Source: Desulfobacter sp. (GTDB taxonomy: Bacteria; Desulfobacterota; Desulfobacteria; Desulfobacterales; Desulfobacteraceae). Taken from it: a stretch of 64,000 nt of DNA. The notes under the pieces are model-generated. The model saw nothing but the letters and a program-made list of their open reading frames with translations, did no database searches and was not told the DNA's origin. Numbering within the stretch: position 1 is the first letter of the stretch; each line of letters opens with the position of its first letter. Below are positions 50,433 through 58,651 of this stretch, one piece after another. Where the stretch lies: contig CP054837.1 of assembly GCA_028768525.1 (NCBI GenBank), positions 4,088,001-4,152,000 on the forward strand. Reading direction: 5' to 3'. A program made the position numbers and the translations under genes.

Positions 50433-50452
50433 GCACCCCTTTCCAGGGGTGC
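50433..50452 (-). terminator. Hairpin between aapJ and aapQ
   Basis: Perfect 8-bp stem GCACCCCT (50433-50440) / AGGGGTGC (50445-50452) with a 4-nt loop in the aapJ-aapQ gap. Such hairpins between a binding-protein gene and its permease genes often set a higher level of the binding protein; this is the likely role here. Confidence 0.5.
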
Positions 50453-50491
50453 TGCCCTGGAATGAGGTGCCGTTGAGTTGCGTGTTGCGGT

Positions 50492-51505
50492 CTACCTGAA
50501 GGGCGGTGCGTAAATCAGGCCGCCGTCGGTCCACTGGGCGTTGAGGCCGCGTTCCAGGCGCAGGGGGGTGTTGGGGCCCAGATTCCTGTCAAAAATCTGG
50601 CCGTAGTTGCCCACGGTTTTCAGTACACGGACAGGGGCTTTGGCGTCAAGGCCCAGGTCGGCCCAGAGGGTGCCGGTTCTGCCCAGCATCCGCTGTACTT
50701 CCGGATCCTTGCTTTCGGCCATCATTTTTTCCACATTTTCAGCGGAGATCCCTTTTTCTTCGGCCGCCATGGTCAGCCAGACGGTCCAGCGGACAATGTC
50801 CGCCCACTGGTTGTCGCCGTGGCGGACAACCGGGGCCAGGGGCTCCTTGGAGATGACTTCTGGCAGGATGATATGGTCGGCAGGGTTTTCCATGAGGGAC
50901 CGCTGGGCGGCCAGGCCGGAGATGTCCGTGGTGTGGACGTCACATCGTCCGGTGTCGTAGGCTTTACGGACATCGGGCTGCTTGTCGAAGACCACCGGGG
51001 TAAAGCTCATCCCGGTTTTCCGGAAATAGTCGGTGATGTTCAGCTCCGTGGTGGAACCGGTCTGGAGGCAGATGGTGGCGCCGTCCAGCTCTTTGGCGCT
51101 TTTGACGCCCAAATCTTTTCTGACCATCATGCCCTGGCCGTCGTAGAGGGTGGTGACGGTGAAGTCCAGGCCCAGCTTGATGTCCCGGCTCATGGTGTGG
51201 GTGGTGGTCCGGGAGAGCAGATCGATTTCGCCGGACTGCAGGGCCGGAAGCCGTTCCTTGGAGGTCAGGGCCGTGTATTTGATTTCAGGGACATTGACGG
51301 CCGCGGCCACTGCCCGGCAGACATCCACGTCAAAGCCGATGCGCTGTCCCTTGCTGTCCAGTGCGGAAAATCCTGGGTTTTCAATATGGGTCCCGCATTT
51401 GAGGAACCCGTCTTTCTGCACATCCTTGAGGGTGCCGGCCTGAACGCCGGCCGCTGCCGTTGCCAACACTGCAATTGTACTGACTGCCATCAAAAAAGAA
51501 CGCAT
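50492..51505 (-). CDS. aapJ: General amino-acid-binding periplasmic protein (AapJ-like)
   Basis: A 337-residue periplasmic binding protein of the AapJ/BztA family with signal peptide ending AAAGVQAG (about residue 23). Matching blocks are GFLKCGTHIENPGFSALDSKGQRIGFDVDVCRAVAAAV and LPALQSGEIDLLSRTTTHTMSRDIKLGLDFTVTTLYDGQGMMV, characteristic of general L-amino-acid binding proteins of alpha- and related proteobacteria. The start at 51505 has AGGATCAACCT before it. First gene in the operon; its promoter carries two GntR-type operators shared with the divergent regulator. Confidence 0.95.
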   Translation of the reverse strand: MRSFLMAVSTIAVLATAAAGVQAGTLKDVQKDGFLKCGTHIENPGFSALDSKGQRIGFDVDVCRAVAAAVNVPEIKYTALTSKERLPALQSGEIDLLSRTTTHTMSRDIKLGLDFTVTTLYDGQGMMVRKDLGVKSAKELDGATICLQTGSTTELNITDYFRKTGMSFTPVVFDKQPDVRKAYDTGRCDVHTTDISGLAAQRSLMENPADHIILPEVISKEPLAPVVRHGDNQWADIVRWTVWLTMAAEEKGISAENVEKMMAESKDPEVQRMLGRTGTLWADLGLDAKAPVRVLKTVGNYGQIFDRNLGPNTPLRLERGLNAQWTDGGLIYAPPFR

Positions 51506-51618
51506 AGGTTGATCCTTTTTCTCCCTGAAATTAACGGTACATCTCCCCAGGGCATTCGGATGTCACGGCCGGTTCGCCGCGTATGTACCGCCATAGTGCA
51601 AAACTTCATTTAATTTAA

Positions 51619-51632
51619 CTGGTTTAAACCAG
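51619..51632. promoter_or_regulatory. GntR-type operator, distal copy (O1)
   Basis: Perfect 14-bp palindrome CTGGTTTAAACCAG. It lies downstream of the aapJ -10 box, at about +8 to +21 of the expected transcript, a position suited to repression. Confidence 0.7.
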
Positions 51633-51646
51633 GCTTCTGTATTTTC

Positions 51647-51675
51647 TTTTTACACGATTAAAAAAAGAATGACAA
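51647..51675 (-). promoter_or_regulatory. aapJ promoter
   Basis: On the minus strand TTGTCA (51675-51670), a 17-bp spacer and TAAAAA (51652-51647). The -35 box overlaps operator O2 and the initial transcribed region carries operator O1. Confidence 0.55.
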
Positions 51676-51691
51676 CTGGTTTAAACCAGTT
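51674..51691. promoter_or_regulatory. GntR-type operator, proximal copy (O2)
   Basis: Perfect 18-bp palindrome AACTGGTTTAAACCAGTT, sharing a 14-bp core with O1 and centred 57 bp from it. It overlaps the aapJ -35 box and lies about 45 bp upstream of the gntR start, so one regulator could control both directions. Confidence 0.75.
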
Positions 51692-51735
51692 TAGTATTAT
51701 TCTAATATTTTTCCCTTACACTTAAAGGAATGGAG

Positions 51736-52446
51736 ATGCAGAAAAACAACAGCTACCAGATTGTCAGACAGCTGATACTCAAGCAGATAAAAGAGGGCAC
51801 CCTGCTGCCGGGGGACAAGCTGCCTTCGGAACGCGCCCTGTGCAGCGATCTTTCTTTGAACCGCAACACGGTCCGCCATGCCCTGCTCTTGCTCCAGCGT
51901 GAGGGAAAGATATTCCGCCTTGAGCGCAAAGGCTGGTACGTGAGCACCCTCCGCCTTTCATACAATCCCGTGGACCATGTGAATTTTGCCCGGCTTGCCG
52001 CCTCCCAGGGGCTTGGGGCCCGGTGGTCCACAACGGATTTGGGCACAACCACCATGGACCGGGAAACGGACAGCGGCAAAGAGGGTTTCGCCATGGGAAG
52101 GCCGGTATATAAGATGGAGAATATTTATTTTCTGGAAGAACAGAAAGTGGCCTATACCCTGACCTATCTGGATAAGGAACTGCTGCCCGGCATCGTTCCC
52201 AAAACCGTTGACCGGGCCATGACCCAGGTCATTGAAGAGGAGTACGGCATGGCCCTGCGCCAGCGCAACCTGCTCATCCGTCCCCTGCTGCTGCCCAGGA
52301 AAATCACCCTGCAGCTCAATATCTCCCTGGGGTCCCCCGGGATTTACGTCAGGCGTACCAAAACAGGGCCCGGGGGCAGGGTGCTCACCGTGGAGCATGA
52401 ATACTGGCGGTTTGATGCCATTGAACTCCGGGTTGATATCCATTAG
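51736..52446 (+). CDS. GntR-family transcriptional regulator with UTRA domain
   Basis: A 236-residue HutC-type regulator. An N-terminal winged helix (about 8-70: QIVRQLILKQIKEGTLLPGDKLPSERALCSDLSLNRNTVRHALLLLQREGKI) is followed by a UTRA ligand-binding domain (about 90-232). It is divergent from aapJQMP, with the two palindromic operators between them, so it very probably regulates amino-acid uptake in response to an amino acid or derivative. The start at 51736 is preferred because AAAGGA is 8 bases upstream; an ATG two codons earlier sits too close to it. The 3' end overlaps the converging gene by 4 bp. Confidence 0.9.
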   Translation: MQKNNSYQIVRQLILKQIKEGTLLPGDKLPSERALCSDLSLNRNTVRHALLLLQREGKIFRLERKGWYVSTLRLSYNPVDHVNFARLAASQGLGARWSTTDLGTTTMDRETDSGKEGFAMGRPVYKMENIYFLEEQKVAYTLTYLDKELLPGIVPKTVDRAMTQVIEEEYGMALRQRNLLIRPLLLPRKITLQLNISLGSPGIYVRRTKTGPGGRVLTVEHEYWRFDAIELRVDIH

Positions 52447-53774
52447 GGGGATTTCGCTTTTTTTGCCAGTTCCTTTTCAAGGATGGCAGACCAGGCCGGA
52501 GCCCCCTTTCTTTTTTCCCTTGCTTCACGTATGAGCCTCAGGTTTCTTAGTGTGGTTTCCGGTTCAAAGATTTCCCTCACCGAAATGAGGCAGGCATCAA
52601 GGGCCTCAAAGGATTCTTTTTCATCCCTGGCCAAAACGGCCAATTCAAGACGGGTGGCATGGTCCCAGTAATCGGGCTTCCCCGAAGCGATTTTCCGTTC
52701 TACGGCGTAGCGTACCACAGGAAGAATATGGTGCCGCCGATCATCAGGCGGGTCTGAAATTTCCATCAGGGTCAGGGCATTAATGCCGGGATACGCGTCC
52801 CTGAAATCCGTTTCAAACCCTTTGAGGTAGGCCGCCACCGCTTTTTTCAGGTAGGCGCCTGCCTGGTAGGTTTCTCCGGACAGGGCCAGGGTTTCCCAGC
52901 GGTCTTTGTACACCCGGCCGAGAATGCCGTAGGTTTCGCTGCTGGGCCCCCGTTGCTCAATGAGTTCAAGCAGCAATTCTTCAGCCTCGTCCCAACGGCC
53001 GTGCCGGTTCAGAGCCAGGGCCAGTTGCTCCCGGACCATTACAGTGGCGGCCAGGGGCGGCGGCATGGTCCCGGCCAGGCGGATCATATCGGGCCATGCT
53101 TTAACTCCGCGGTAGGAAAGGAATAAATCAATCACCGGTCCGGCATCGACACCGGACAGGTCTCCCATCTCTTTTTCTATGGCACGGATGGCGTCGACCC
53201 CTTTTTTCCTTGCCTGTGTCAATTGTTTTTTTATCTGTTGGGAATAGTCGACCCTGTCCCTGAATACATCGGTTTTCGTATGGCTGATCTCAGGGAAATC
53301 CTCAAGAAAATTAAACACCGGGCTGTCCTGCTGGGCGGTTTTTTTTGCATGGATCAGTTGGTCCTTCAGGGCAGAGATATCCGCCTGTTCATTGCATGGT
53401 TTTCCGTCAGGGCCGAGTTCATAGTGCAGGGCCCGCAAGGGGGCCACATCAAACGGCAGCTGGCCCCGCCCCCTGCAATAGAAGAGCACGGTTGTAAATG
53501 GACGGACCGCATGGCGGACCCCAAGCTCATAAAATACGTTGGCGTTGGCCGTGGTCAGGTCCGCCACCGCAAAATCGCAGAGGACCAGGCGTTCGAACAT
53601 GGGTTTGTGGATCACCCCGCCGGCCATTTCCTCATCCGCGCGAAGCGGGGCTAAGCCTGCTTGTTTAACCGCCGGGGCAATGATGCTGGTATACACCGCA
53701 TCAAAATCAATGATCCGCCCGGATCCGTCCCGTTTCTGCCCAAAGGGCATCAGAATAAAACATAGGGGTAACAT
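52443..53774 (-). CDS. DRHyd/TIR-like N-terminus fused to an ASK1-type TRAFs-binding domain
   Basis: A 443-residue cytoplasmic protein. Residues 3-100 form a nucleotide-binding/hydrolase-like module of the nucleoside deoxyribosyltransferase/TIR relatives: CFILMPFGQ, RIIDFDAVYTSIIAPAVKQAGL, RADE, and CDFAVADLTTANANVFYELGVRHAV (66-90), whose DLTxxNxNVFYELGxRHA block is the diagnostic one. The rest (about 130-443) is helical, with YGILGRVYKDRWE and TPR-like repeats, resembling the DUF4071/TRAFs-binding region N-terminal to the kinase in animal ASK1. No kinase domain follows. Such bacterial proteins are proposed to act in signalling or conflict systems. The start at 53774 has AAAGGAGAACCGAC upstream. 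It converges with gntR (4-bp overlap). Confidence 0.75.
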   Translation of the reverse strand: MLPLCFILMPFGQKRDGSGRIIDFDAVYTSIIAPAVKQAGLAPLRADEEMAGGVIHKPMFERLVLCDFAVADLTTANANVFYELGVRHAVRPFTTVLFYCRGRGQLPFDVAPLRALHYELGPDGKPCNEQADISALKDQLIHAKKTAQQDSPVFNFLEDFPEISHTKTDVFRDRVDYSQQIKKQLTQARKKGVDAIRAIEKEMGDLSGVDAGPVIDLFLSYRGVKAWPDMIRLAGTMPPPLAATVMVREQLALALNRHGRWDEAEELLLELIEQRGPSSETYGILGRVYKDRWETLALSGETYQAGAYLKKAVAAYLKGFETDFRDAYPGINALTLMEISDPPDDRRHHILPVVRYAVERKIASGKPDYWDHATRLELAVLARDEKESFEALDACLISVREIFEPETTLRNLRLIREAREKRKGAPAWSAILEKELAKKAKSP

Positions 53775-53973
53775 GTCGGTTCTCCTTTAAAAGACTGTCT
53801 ATAAGGGGGAACGCAGATGATTTTTTTCAGATCAAGAGTATAATTGCGGTTCATACTACATTTACCTTAAAGATGCAATATGGCCGCGTTCGCCCCCGCC
53901 CAGGGCCTAAACACCGGGGGGTAAGCAAACTTGCCCGCCATTTGAACATGACTTCTTCATAAACCAAGGGCTT

Positions 53974-54504
53974 TCAAAAAGGCGATAGTCCCCCGGGGCG
54001 GCCGGAGCCTTTTGTTAGCATTTTTGACATATTTACAGACTTCATTTGCTGTCCTGAGGGCAGAGAAAAGAAGCCTTCTGAAATACTTTCAAATCCTTGC
54101 TTTTCATAGAATTCTTTTGCATTAAGCGATGACTCAAGATGAAGTTGTTCACAACTATTCTGAATAGCTATCCTCTCAAGTTCCTTAAGCAAGGTTGTTC
54201 CAACATAAAAACCAGTATATGCCGCTTTTACATATATTGCCCCAATTCGTTGCAGCTCTTTGTCAAAAATACCAAAGCCAACAGGTTCTTCATCCAGGTA
54301 GGCCAATATGGCAATCGGTTGGGTCTCTGAAATTCTTCGCTTAAAGTCACCTATCCTTTCTTCCGAAATCGGGGGAGACCAGTCATTGAGTATCTCCTTA
54401 TCATAGAAATGTGATGCAAAGCCTTTATGCACAGCATCGAAATGGATATTAACAATTATACCTGCCGCTTCCGAATCAACCGATTTCAATTTTATCTTTT
54501 TCAT
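53974..54504 (-). CDS. GNAT-family N-acetyltransferase
   Basis: A 176-residue acetyltransferase-fold protein. Consistent blocks are FDAVHKGFASHFYDKEILNDW, IAILAYLDEEPVGFGIFDKELQRIGAIYVKAAYTGFYVGTTLLKELERIA (acetyl-CoA-binding motif A, with TGFYVGTTLL in place of the usual R/Q-x2-G-x-G/A) and the C-terminal SSLNAKEFYEKQGFESISEG. The substrate cannot be inferred. The start at 54504 is chosen from the family pattern; the RBS is weak. The region is AT-rich, like the PrsW gene behind it, suggesting acquired DNA. Confidence 0.8.
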   Translation of the reverse strand: MKKIKLKSVDSEAAGIIVNIHFDAVHKGFASHFYDKEILNDWSPPISEERIGDFKRRISETQPIAILAYLDEEPVGFGIFDKELQRIGAIYVKAAYTGFYVGTTLLKELERIAIQNSCEQLHLESSLNAKEFYEKQGFESISEGFFSLPSGQQMKSVNMSKMLTKGSGRPGGLSPF

Positions 54505-54632
54505 ATTACGAAATTTTCTTTCGATGCCAGCCCCTCTCAATGGGGTGCTCCACATGAATACTATGGTTTGAAACCAACATCACAATAATTAAATTGGGAG
54601 GCCAAAGCATCATTTTGTCGAGTGCTTGGTTT

Positions 54633-55718
54633 TTAGTCAGATTTTAAAGTTTCCGGGAACCACCATTTTTCTTCTATATTTTTTTGAAGTTTTAAATTGT
54701 ATTCATCGATTGCACTTGAAAGTTCGTCGAGAAAGAAAAAGGCTTTTCTTGATATGTTACAAATGTAATTGCCTTTAAATACAGAGGCGTAATTTCGCCT
54801 TAGCTTGTTTTCTGATTTTTCGTCTTTTAGATAATATTGATTGGTCATATTTCTGAAGTCTGAACCAAAATGATGAAATATATAATAAATTGAATCATGG
54901 TTAGAAACGTAGCAGGGGCAATTATTGCATTTCTGGATTATAATTTTATTTTTCTTGAATGTTTTTTTAGGGGTTGTATCACCACAATGCAAACATTCAA
55001 TCCCTTTTTCTATTTTTGGTTCTGAGTTCATTAAAAAGTCGGAAAGAGATTCTCTGAAAGGAGATTTGGAGGTTGTATAACTCAATAATGTAAAAGTCCA
55101 ATGGTATGAAAATTTGATGACTAAAATGAAAAAGATGATGAGCCAGTTATGAAAGAGAACCCCATTGAACAAACCATGTATTAATGAAGCATAGATAAAG
55201 GAAATAATAAGCAGAGAAAATCCTTTTTTCTGTTTTGTTACCGAAAAAAATGCGATACCCATAAAGGCGCTGAAAAAAATATGACTAGGCGTGGATATAA
55301 AAAGACGAAGCCAGAGCAAATAGCCTGAATTTATTGATCGTACTGCATAAAAATAGTTTTCAATTAGGGAAAACCCAAGAGCAACACAGCTCATATATAT
55401 TAAGCCGTCAGTTGGTTCGTTCAATTCTTTTTTTATGAAGAAATAGGAGGATAATAAAGCTAAAAATTTCGATAATTCTTCTATGGGGCCAATAATGAAA
55501 ATAGCACCAAAAAAATTGTGATAAATGCGTATCCCCAATTTTTCTGCAAGATGGTATTGAGCCAACGATAGTGCAACAGACCAAAAACCTCCCCACATAG
55601 CTGTGAGCAACATCTTAAAATAGGGTTCTTTCTCATGGATGTCATAGGTTCTAATAAATGCAACCAGCAGAAAACCTAAAATAAAAGAGGCAATTATGAA
55701 TAAAGTATTAATTGGCAT
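54633..55718 (-). CDS. PrsW-like intramembrane metalloprotease with C-terminal zinc ribbon
   Basis: A 361-residue membrane protein of the PrsW/CPBP-related glutamic metalloprotease group. About eight spans cover residues 1-215. Active-site-like motifs are EELSK (80-84), E120-N121 (FSLIENYFYA), H146 (PSHIFFSAFMG) and HGLFN (181-185). The C-terminal cytoplasmic part carries CLHCG (242-246) and CNNC (264-267), a likely zinc ribbon, not usual in PrsW, plus a further about 90 residues. PrsW cleaves an anti-sigma factor in Bacillus; no such partner is visible here. AT-rich, probably acquired. Confidence 0.82.
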   Translation of the reverse strand: MPINTLFIIASFILGFLLVAFIRTYDIHEKEPYFKMLLTAMWGGFWSVALSLAQYHLAEKLGIRIYHNFFGAIFIIGPIEELSKFLALLSSYFFIKKELNEPTDGLIYMSCVALGFSLIENYFYAVRSINSGYLLWLRLFISTPSHIFFSAFMGIAFFSVTKQKKGFSLLIISFIYASLIHGLFNGVLFHNWLIIFFILVIKFSYHWTFTLLSYTTSKSPFRESLSDFLMNSEPKIEKGIECLHCGDTTPKKTFKKNKIIIQKCNNCPCYVSNHDSIYYIFHHFGSDFRNMTNQYYLKDEKSENKLRRNYASVFKGNYICNISRKAFFFLDELSSAIDEYNLKLQKNIEEKWWFPETLKSD

Positions 55719-56198
55719 ATTTGTGCTACGCCCCTAATTATGACACAAATTTTAAAAAGGATATATTGCGTCCATATAATCTGCAAAACATAGATATCAT
55801 GCTTTGGCAACCATCAAAATGTTGTGTAAGTTTGGAATGTATTTCGAGTTGATTGTCCATATCGGCAAAAATCCTTTTTAGAATTCAGTATTCTTGGAAT
55901 ATCTTGATCTGCACCCGGAATGCAAGAGGAAAGGCCTTGCCTTGGAAACCTGATAATTGGTTTAGATTTATCTGGGTGACTAGGCCGTGCCGCGGCCGGG
56001 TCATGCCCGTTGATCAAAAAATAATAAAAAGCGGTTCAACCGGCCCCATCTTTTTCTATCGTGTCTAAATGCGTATGCCCTGGGGCTTGTTTCCCCCGGG
56101 GGCGGGGTAAAATTTCTTGAAAATTCCCCCAAAGCCGTTATACTCGCCTGAGTTGTTTCACACATGAGGCATATAACCTGACCAAAGGGCAGAAGGAT
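55719..56198. other. Intergenic region with promoter for the downstream genes
   Basis: About 480 bp from AT-rich to GC-rich composition. TTGAAA (56117-56122) and TATACT (56139-56144), 16 bp apart, form a good sigma-70 promoter for the gene at 56199. The rest shows no gene. Confidence 0.5.
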
Positions 56199-56627
56199 AT
56201 GAAAGAACGCGTCAAAGGCCTGCTTCAGCAGATCAATTTCATTGAGACCGATATGGAACTCCAGAAACAGATCCTTTTTTCCATTCCCTCGGACCAGAAA
56301 GGGGAGATGGAAAAGGTCTTGGAAAAGATTTCTTCCCAAAAACAGCAGATCCAGGATCTCCGCCGGAAAATTGAGGAAGTTGACCCGGAAGAGTACCGCC
56401 GGATTCTTGCCATTGAACAGGCCTCTGAGAAATTCAGAACCCTGGCCGCAGAAAAGAAGTTTGAAAAGGTCCATACCCTCAATGAAGAGGGAGAGTGTTT
56501 TATCACCCTCAACGACGGCACCCGCCTTGACTGCCTGGTGGCGGCCAAGGACGACCAGGGCTCCTGGACCGTTCTTACCCTTGAAGGGGAAGCCAAGGAA
56601 TATTCCGGCGAGCAGATCCGGGAATAA
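56199..56627 (+). CDS. Small coiled-coil protein of unknown function
   Basis: A 142-residue soluble protein. Residues 1-90 form a long charged coiled coil (METELQKQ-like heptads; EKVLEKISSQKQQIQDLRRKIEEVDPEEYRRILAIEQASEKF), followed by a small beta-like C-terminus (GECFITLNDGTRLDCLVAAKDDQGSWTVLTLEGE). No family recognised. AGAAGGATATG places a reasonable RBS close to the start. It is the first gene of a possible pair with the TauE-family gene 26 bp downstream. Confidence 0.65.
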   Translation: MKERVKGLLQQINFIETDMELQKQILFSIPSDQKGEMEKVLEKISSQKQQIQDLRRKIEEVDPEEYRRILAIEQASEKFRTLAAEKKFEKVHTLNEEGECFITLNDGTRLDCLVAAKDDQGSWTVLTLEGEAKEYSGEQIRE

Positions 56628-56653
56628 TACGCCGGCGGCTTTTTCCGACACCC

Positions 56654-57394
56654 ATGGATATCCTGACCCTCTGCCTGGCATTCGGGGCATTTTTCACCGC
56701 TTCGTTTTTAAAAGGGTTGACCGGTATCGGGTTCAGCACCCTTTGCCTGGGATTCCTGGCCCTGTTTATGGATATCCGCCTGGCCATCCCCCTGGTCTTT
56801 ATTCCGTCCCTGTCCAGCAATCTCATGGTTATGGCAGAGGCCGGACGGTTCCGGGAGGCGGTGAGGCGGTTCCGGCTGCTTTTTTTAAGCGCTTTGCCCG
56901 GGCTGCTGCCGGGCATCTGGCTGCTGGGGAACAGTGAGAACGATCTGCCCAAGGCTTTTTTGGGCGGCGTTATGCTGCTTTACGGGGGCTGGGGGCTGAA
57001 AAGCGGGCGGTTTAAAATTTCCAGGAAACAGGAGCGGCAGCTCATGGTGCCCATGGGCGTTGTGTCAGGCTTTGTCAACGGGGCCACCGGCTCCCAGATC
57101 ATGCCCATTATGCCCTATCTGCTTTCCCTGGACATGGACCGGGACCTTTTTGTCCAGACCATCAATTTGTCTTTTACCATCAATACCCTGGTCATGATGG
57201 CCTGCCTGGGAAAACTGGGCCTGGTAACCCTTCCCGTGGCCGGGATTTCTGCTGTGGGCATTCTTCCGGTAGCCCTGGGGATTTTTCTGGGCGGCCGGCT
57301 GCGAAAACGGGTAAGCGAAGCGGTTTACCGGAAAATGGTGTTCTGCCTCCTCATCTGCCTGGGCGTAATCCTTGCCGTCCGTCCGTTTCTGTAA
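56654..57394 (+). CDS. TauE/SafE (DUF81) family membrane transporter
   Basis: A 246-residue inner-membrane protein with about eight spans of the TauE/SafE family, which exports or imports sulfur-containing organic anions such as sulfite or sulfoacetate. Diagnostic blocks are FTASFLKGLTGIGFSTLCLGFL (about 15-36) and VSGFVNGATGSQIMPIMPYLLSL (about 137-159), the two-fold repeated G-rich halves. In a sulfur-metabolising anaerobe a sulfite or organosulfonate role would fit but is inference. Start 26 bp after the coiled-coil gene. Confidence 0.88.
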   Translation: MDILTLCLAFGAFFTASFLKGLTGIGFSTLCLGFLALFMDIRLAIPLVFIPSLSSNLMVMAEAGRFREAVRRFRLLFLSALPGLLPGIWLLGNSENDLPKAFLGGVMLLYGGWGLKSGRFKISRKQERQLMVPMGVVSGFVNGATGSQIMPIMPYLLSLDMDRDLFVQTINLSFTINTLVMMACLGKLGLVTLPVAGISAVGILPVALGIFLGGRLRKRVSEAVYRKMVFCLLICLGVILAVRPFL

Positions 57395-57430
57395 ATAAAC
57401 GGTCCGGGAACCGGTCCCTGTAAAATGGGA

Positions 57431-57934
57431 CTACATCGGCCAGAAGCGGTTGTCTTCCCATATCCGCGCCATGAGGGATTCCTGGAGTGCGATCAGTTTT
57501 TTCAGATGGGTTTTTTCCCAGGCAGAGAGCCAGTTGTAAAGTTTCTTTTCTTCGGGGTCTTGGGTCTCCTGTGCCCGGCGCCCATAGAGTTCAACGGCCT
57601 TTTCTTCAAACCCGATGGCCGCGGTAATGGCCGTTGCCTCGAACCCGGCGGCATTGATATTGTTTTTAATTTCGTCGCTGAGGATATCCGGGGCGGATTC
57701 GGCGGCCCCGTCGTTCTCATATCCGCCGGCGGCGAATTTTCCGCTGTCCATATAGGCTTTGAACTGCTTCTCAAGAATGTCCATATGGCTCTGTTCATCG
57801 TCCGCAAGGGTCTGGAAAAAAGCTTTGACGGCAAGGTTTTCAGCCTTGTCCCTGGCCGTTTCGTAAAGGTGTTTGCCCTGGCGCTCCATAAGAAATGCAT
57901 GCTTCAGAATATTCAAGGTCTTTGATTTATCCAT
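57431..57934 (-). CDS. Ferritin-like / rubrerythrin-type diiron protein
   Basis: A 167-residue four-helix ferritin-like protein. Two Exx(H/Y)-type pairs are visible: FLMERQGKHLYE (about 14-25) with DDEQSHMDIL (about 45-54), and GFEEKAVELYGRRA (about 108-121) with AWEKTHLKKL (about 138-147). This layout forms a carboxylate-bridged diiron site as in rubrerythrin or erythrin, without the rubredoxin tail. Peroxide reduction or iron handling is likely. The start at 57934 has AGGAGATCGCG upstream. Divergent from mntP, which shares the same small promoter region. Confidence 0.83.
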   Translation of the reverse strand: MDKSKTLNILKHAFLMERQGKHLYETARDKAENLAVKAFFQTLADDEQSHMDILEKQFKAYMDSGKFAAGGYENDGAAESAPDILSDEIKNNINAAGFEATAITAAIGFEEKAVELYGRRAQETQDPEEKKLYNWLSAWEKTHLKKLIALQESLMARIWEDNRFWPM

Positions 57935-58079
57935 CGCGATCTCCTGTTTGATTGCAGGTAAGAGAATTAAACGTTACACCAAGCGTTGGGAATTTGCAAA
58001 TTCGATAAAACTTTATTATCCTGAGCGTCTGATTTTATTTTCTCTGACGGGCCGGGCTGCCGGACCCAAAAAGGACCAT

Positions 58080-58646
58080 ATGGGATTATTTGATATTGTT
58101 GTGGTGGCCGTGGGGCTGGCCATGGATGCGGCGGCCGTGTCACTGGCTGCGGCGGCCGCCGGGTTTGCCGGGAACGGCAGGGCCGTATTCCGCCTGGCAT
58201 TTCACTTCGGCCTTTTCCAGTTTATGATGCCGGTGCTGGGCTGGTTCCTGGGAGTGGGGTTTGTGTCGTATTTCAAGGCCTTTGACCATTGGATCGCCTT
58301 TGGACTGCTTGTCTTTGTGGGGGGACGGATGATTGTCTCCGGCCTGGACCGGTCCGATACCGTGATTCAAAAGGATCCTTCCCGGGGAATGACCATGGTG
58401 GTGCTCAGCCTGGCCACCTCCATCGATGCCCTGGCCGTGGGCCTGAGCCTGGCCATGCTGGAAATAAATATCTGGTACCCGTCGGTGATCATCGGGGTGG
58501 TCACGTCGGCCATGTCCCTGACGGCCATTGCCCTGGGCCGGCGGCTGGGCGTCCTGTTCGGCAAGCGCATGGAAATTGCCGGCGGGGTGATCCTGGTGGG
58601 TATCGGCACCCGGATTCTGGTTACTCAACTCCTTGCCGGGACGTGA
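58080..58646 (+). CDS. mntP: Manganese efflux pump MntP
   Basis: A 188-residue six-span membrane protein of the MntP (YebN) family that exports Mn2+. The paired motifs AVGLAMDAAAVSLAAAAAG (about 9-27, Asp in DA(A/F)AV) and LATSIDALAVGLSLAML (about 108-124, Asp in S(I/L)DALAVG) are the two halves of the metal pathway. The start at 58080 matches family length; the upstream ORF extension overlaps the divergent ferritin-like gene. No yybP-ykoY manganese riboswitch was recognised upstream. Confidence 0.92.
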   Translation: MGLFDIVVVAVGLAMDAAAVSLAAAAAGFAGNGRAVFRLAFHFGLFQFMMPVLGWFLGVGFVSYFKAFDHWIAFGLLVFVGGRMIVSGLDRSDTVIQKDPSRGMTMVVLSLATSIDALAVGLSLAMLEINIWYPSVIIGVVTSAMSLTAIALGRRLGVLFGKRMEIAGGVILVGIGTRILVTQLLAGT

Positions 58647-58651
58647 TGCCT

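Noticed and set aside
57935..58079. yybP-ykoY manganese riboswitch before mntP
   Set aside because: The spacer is only 145 bp, shared with the divergent ferritin-like gene, and lacks the conserved yybP-ykoY core sequences.
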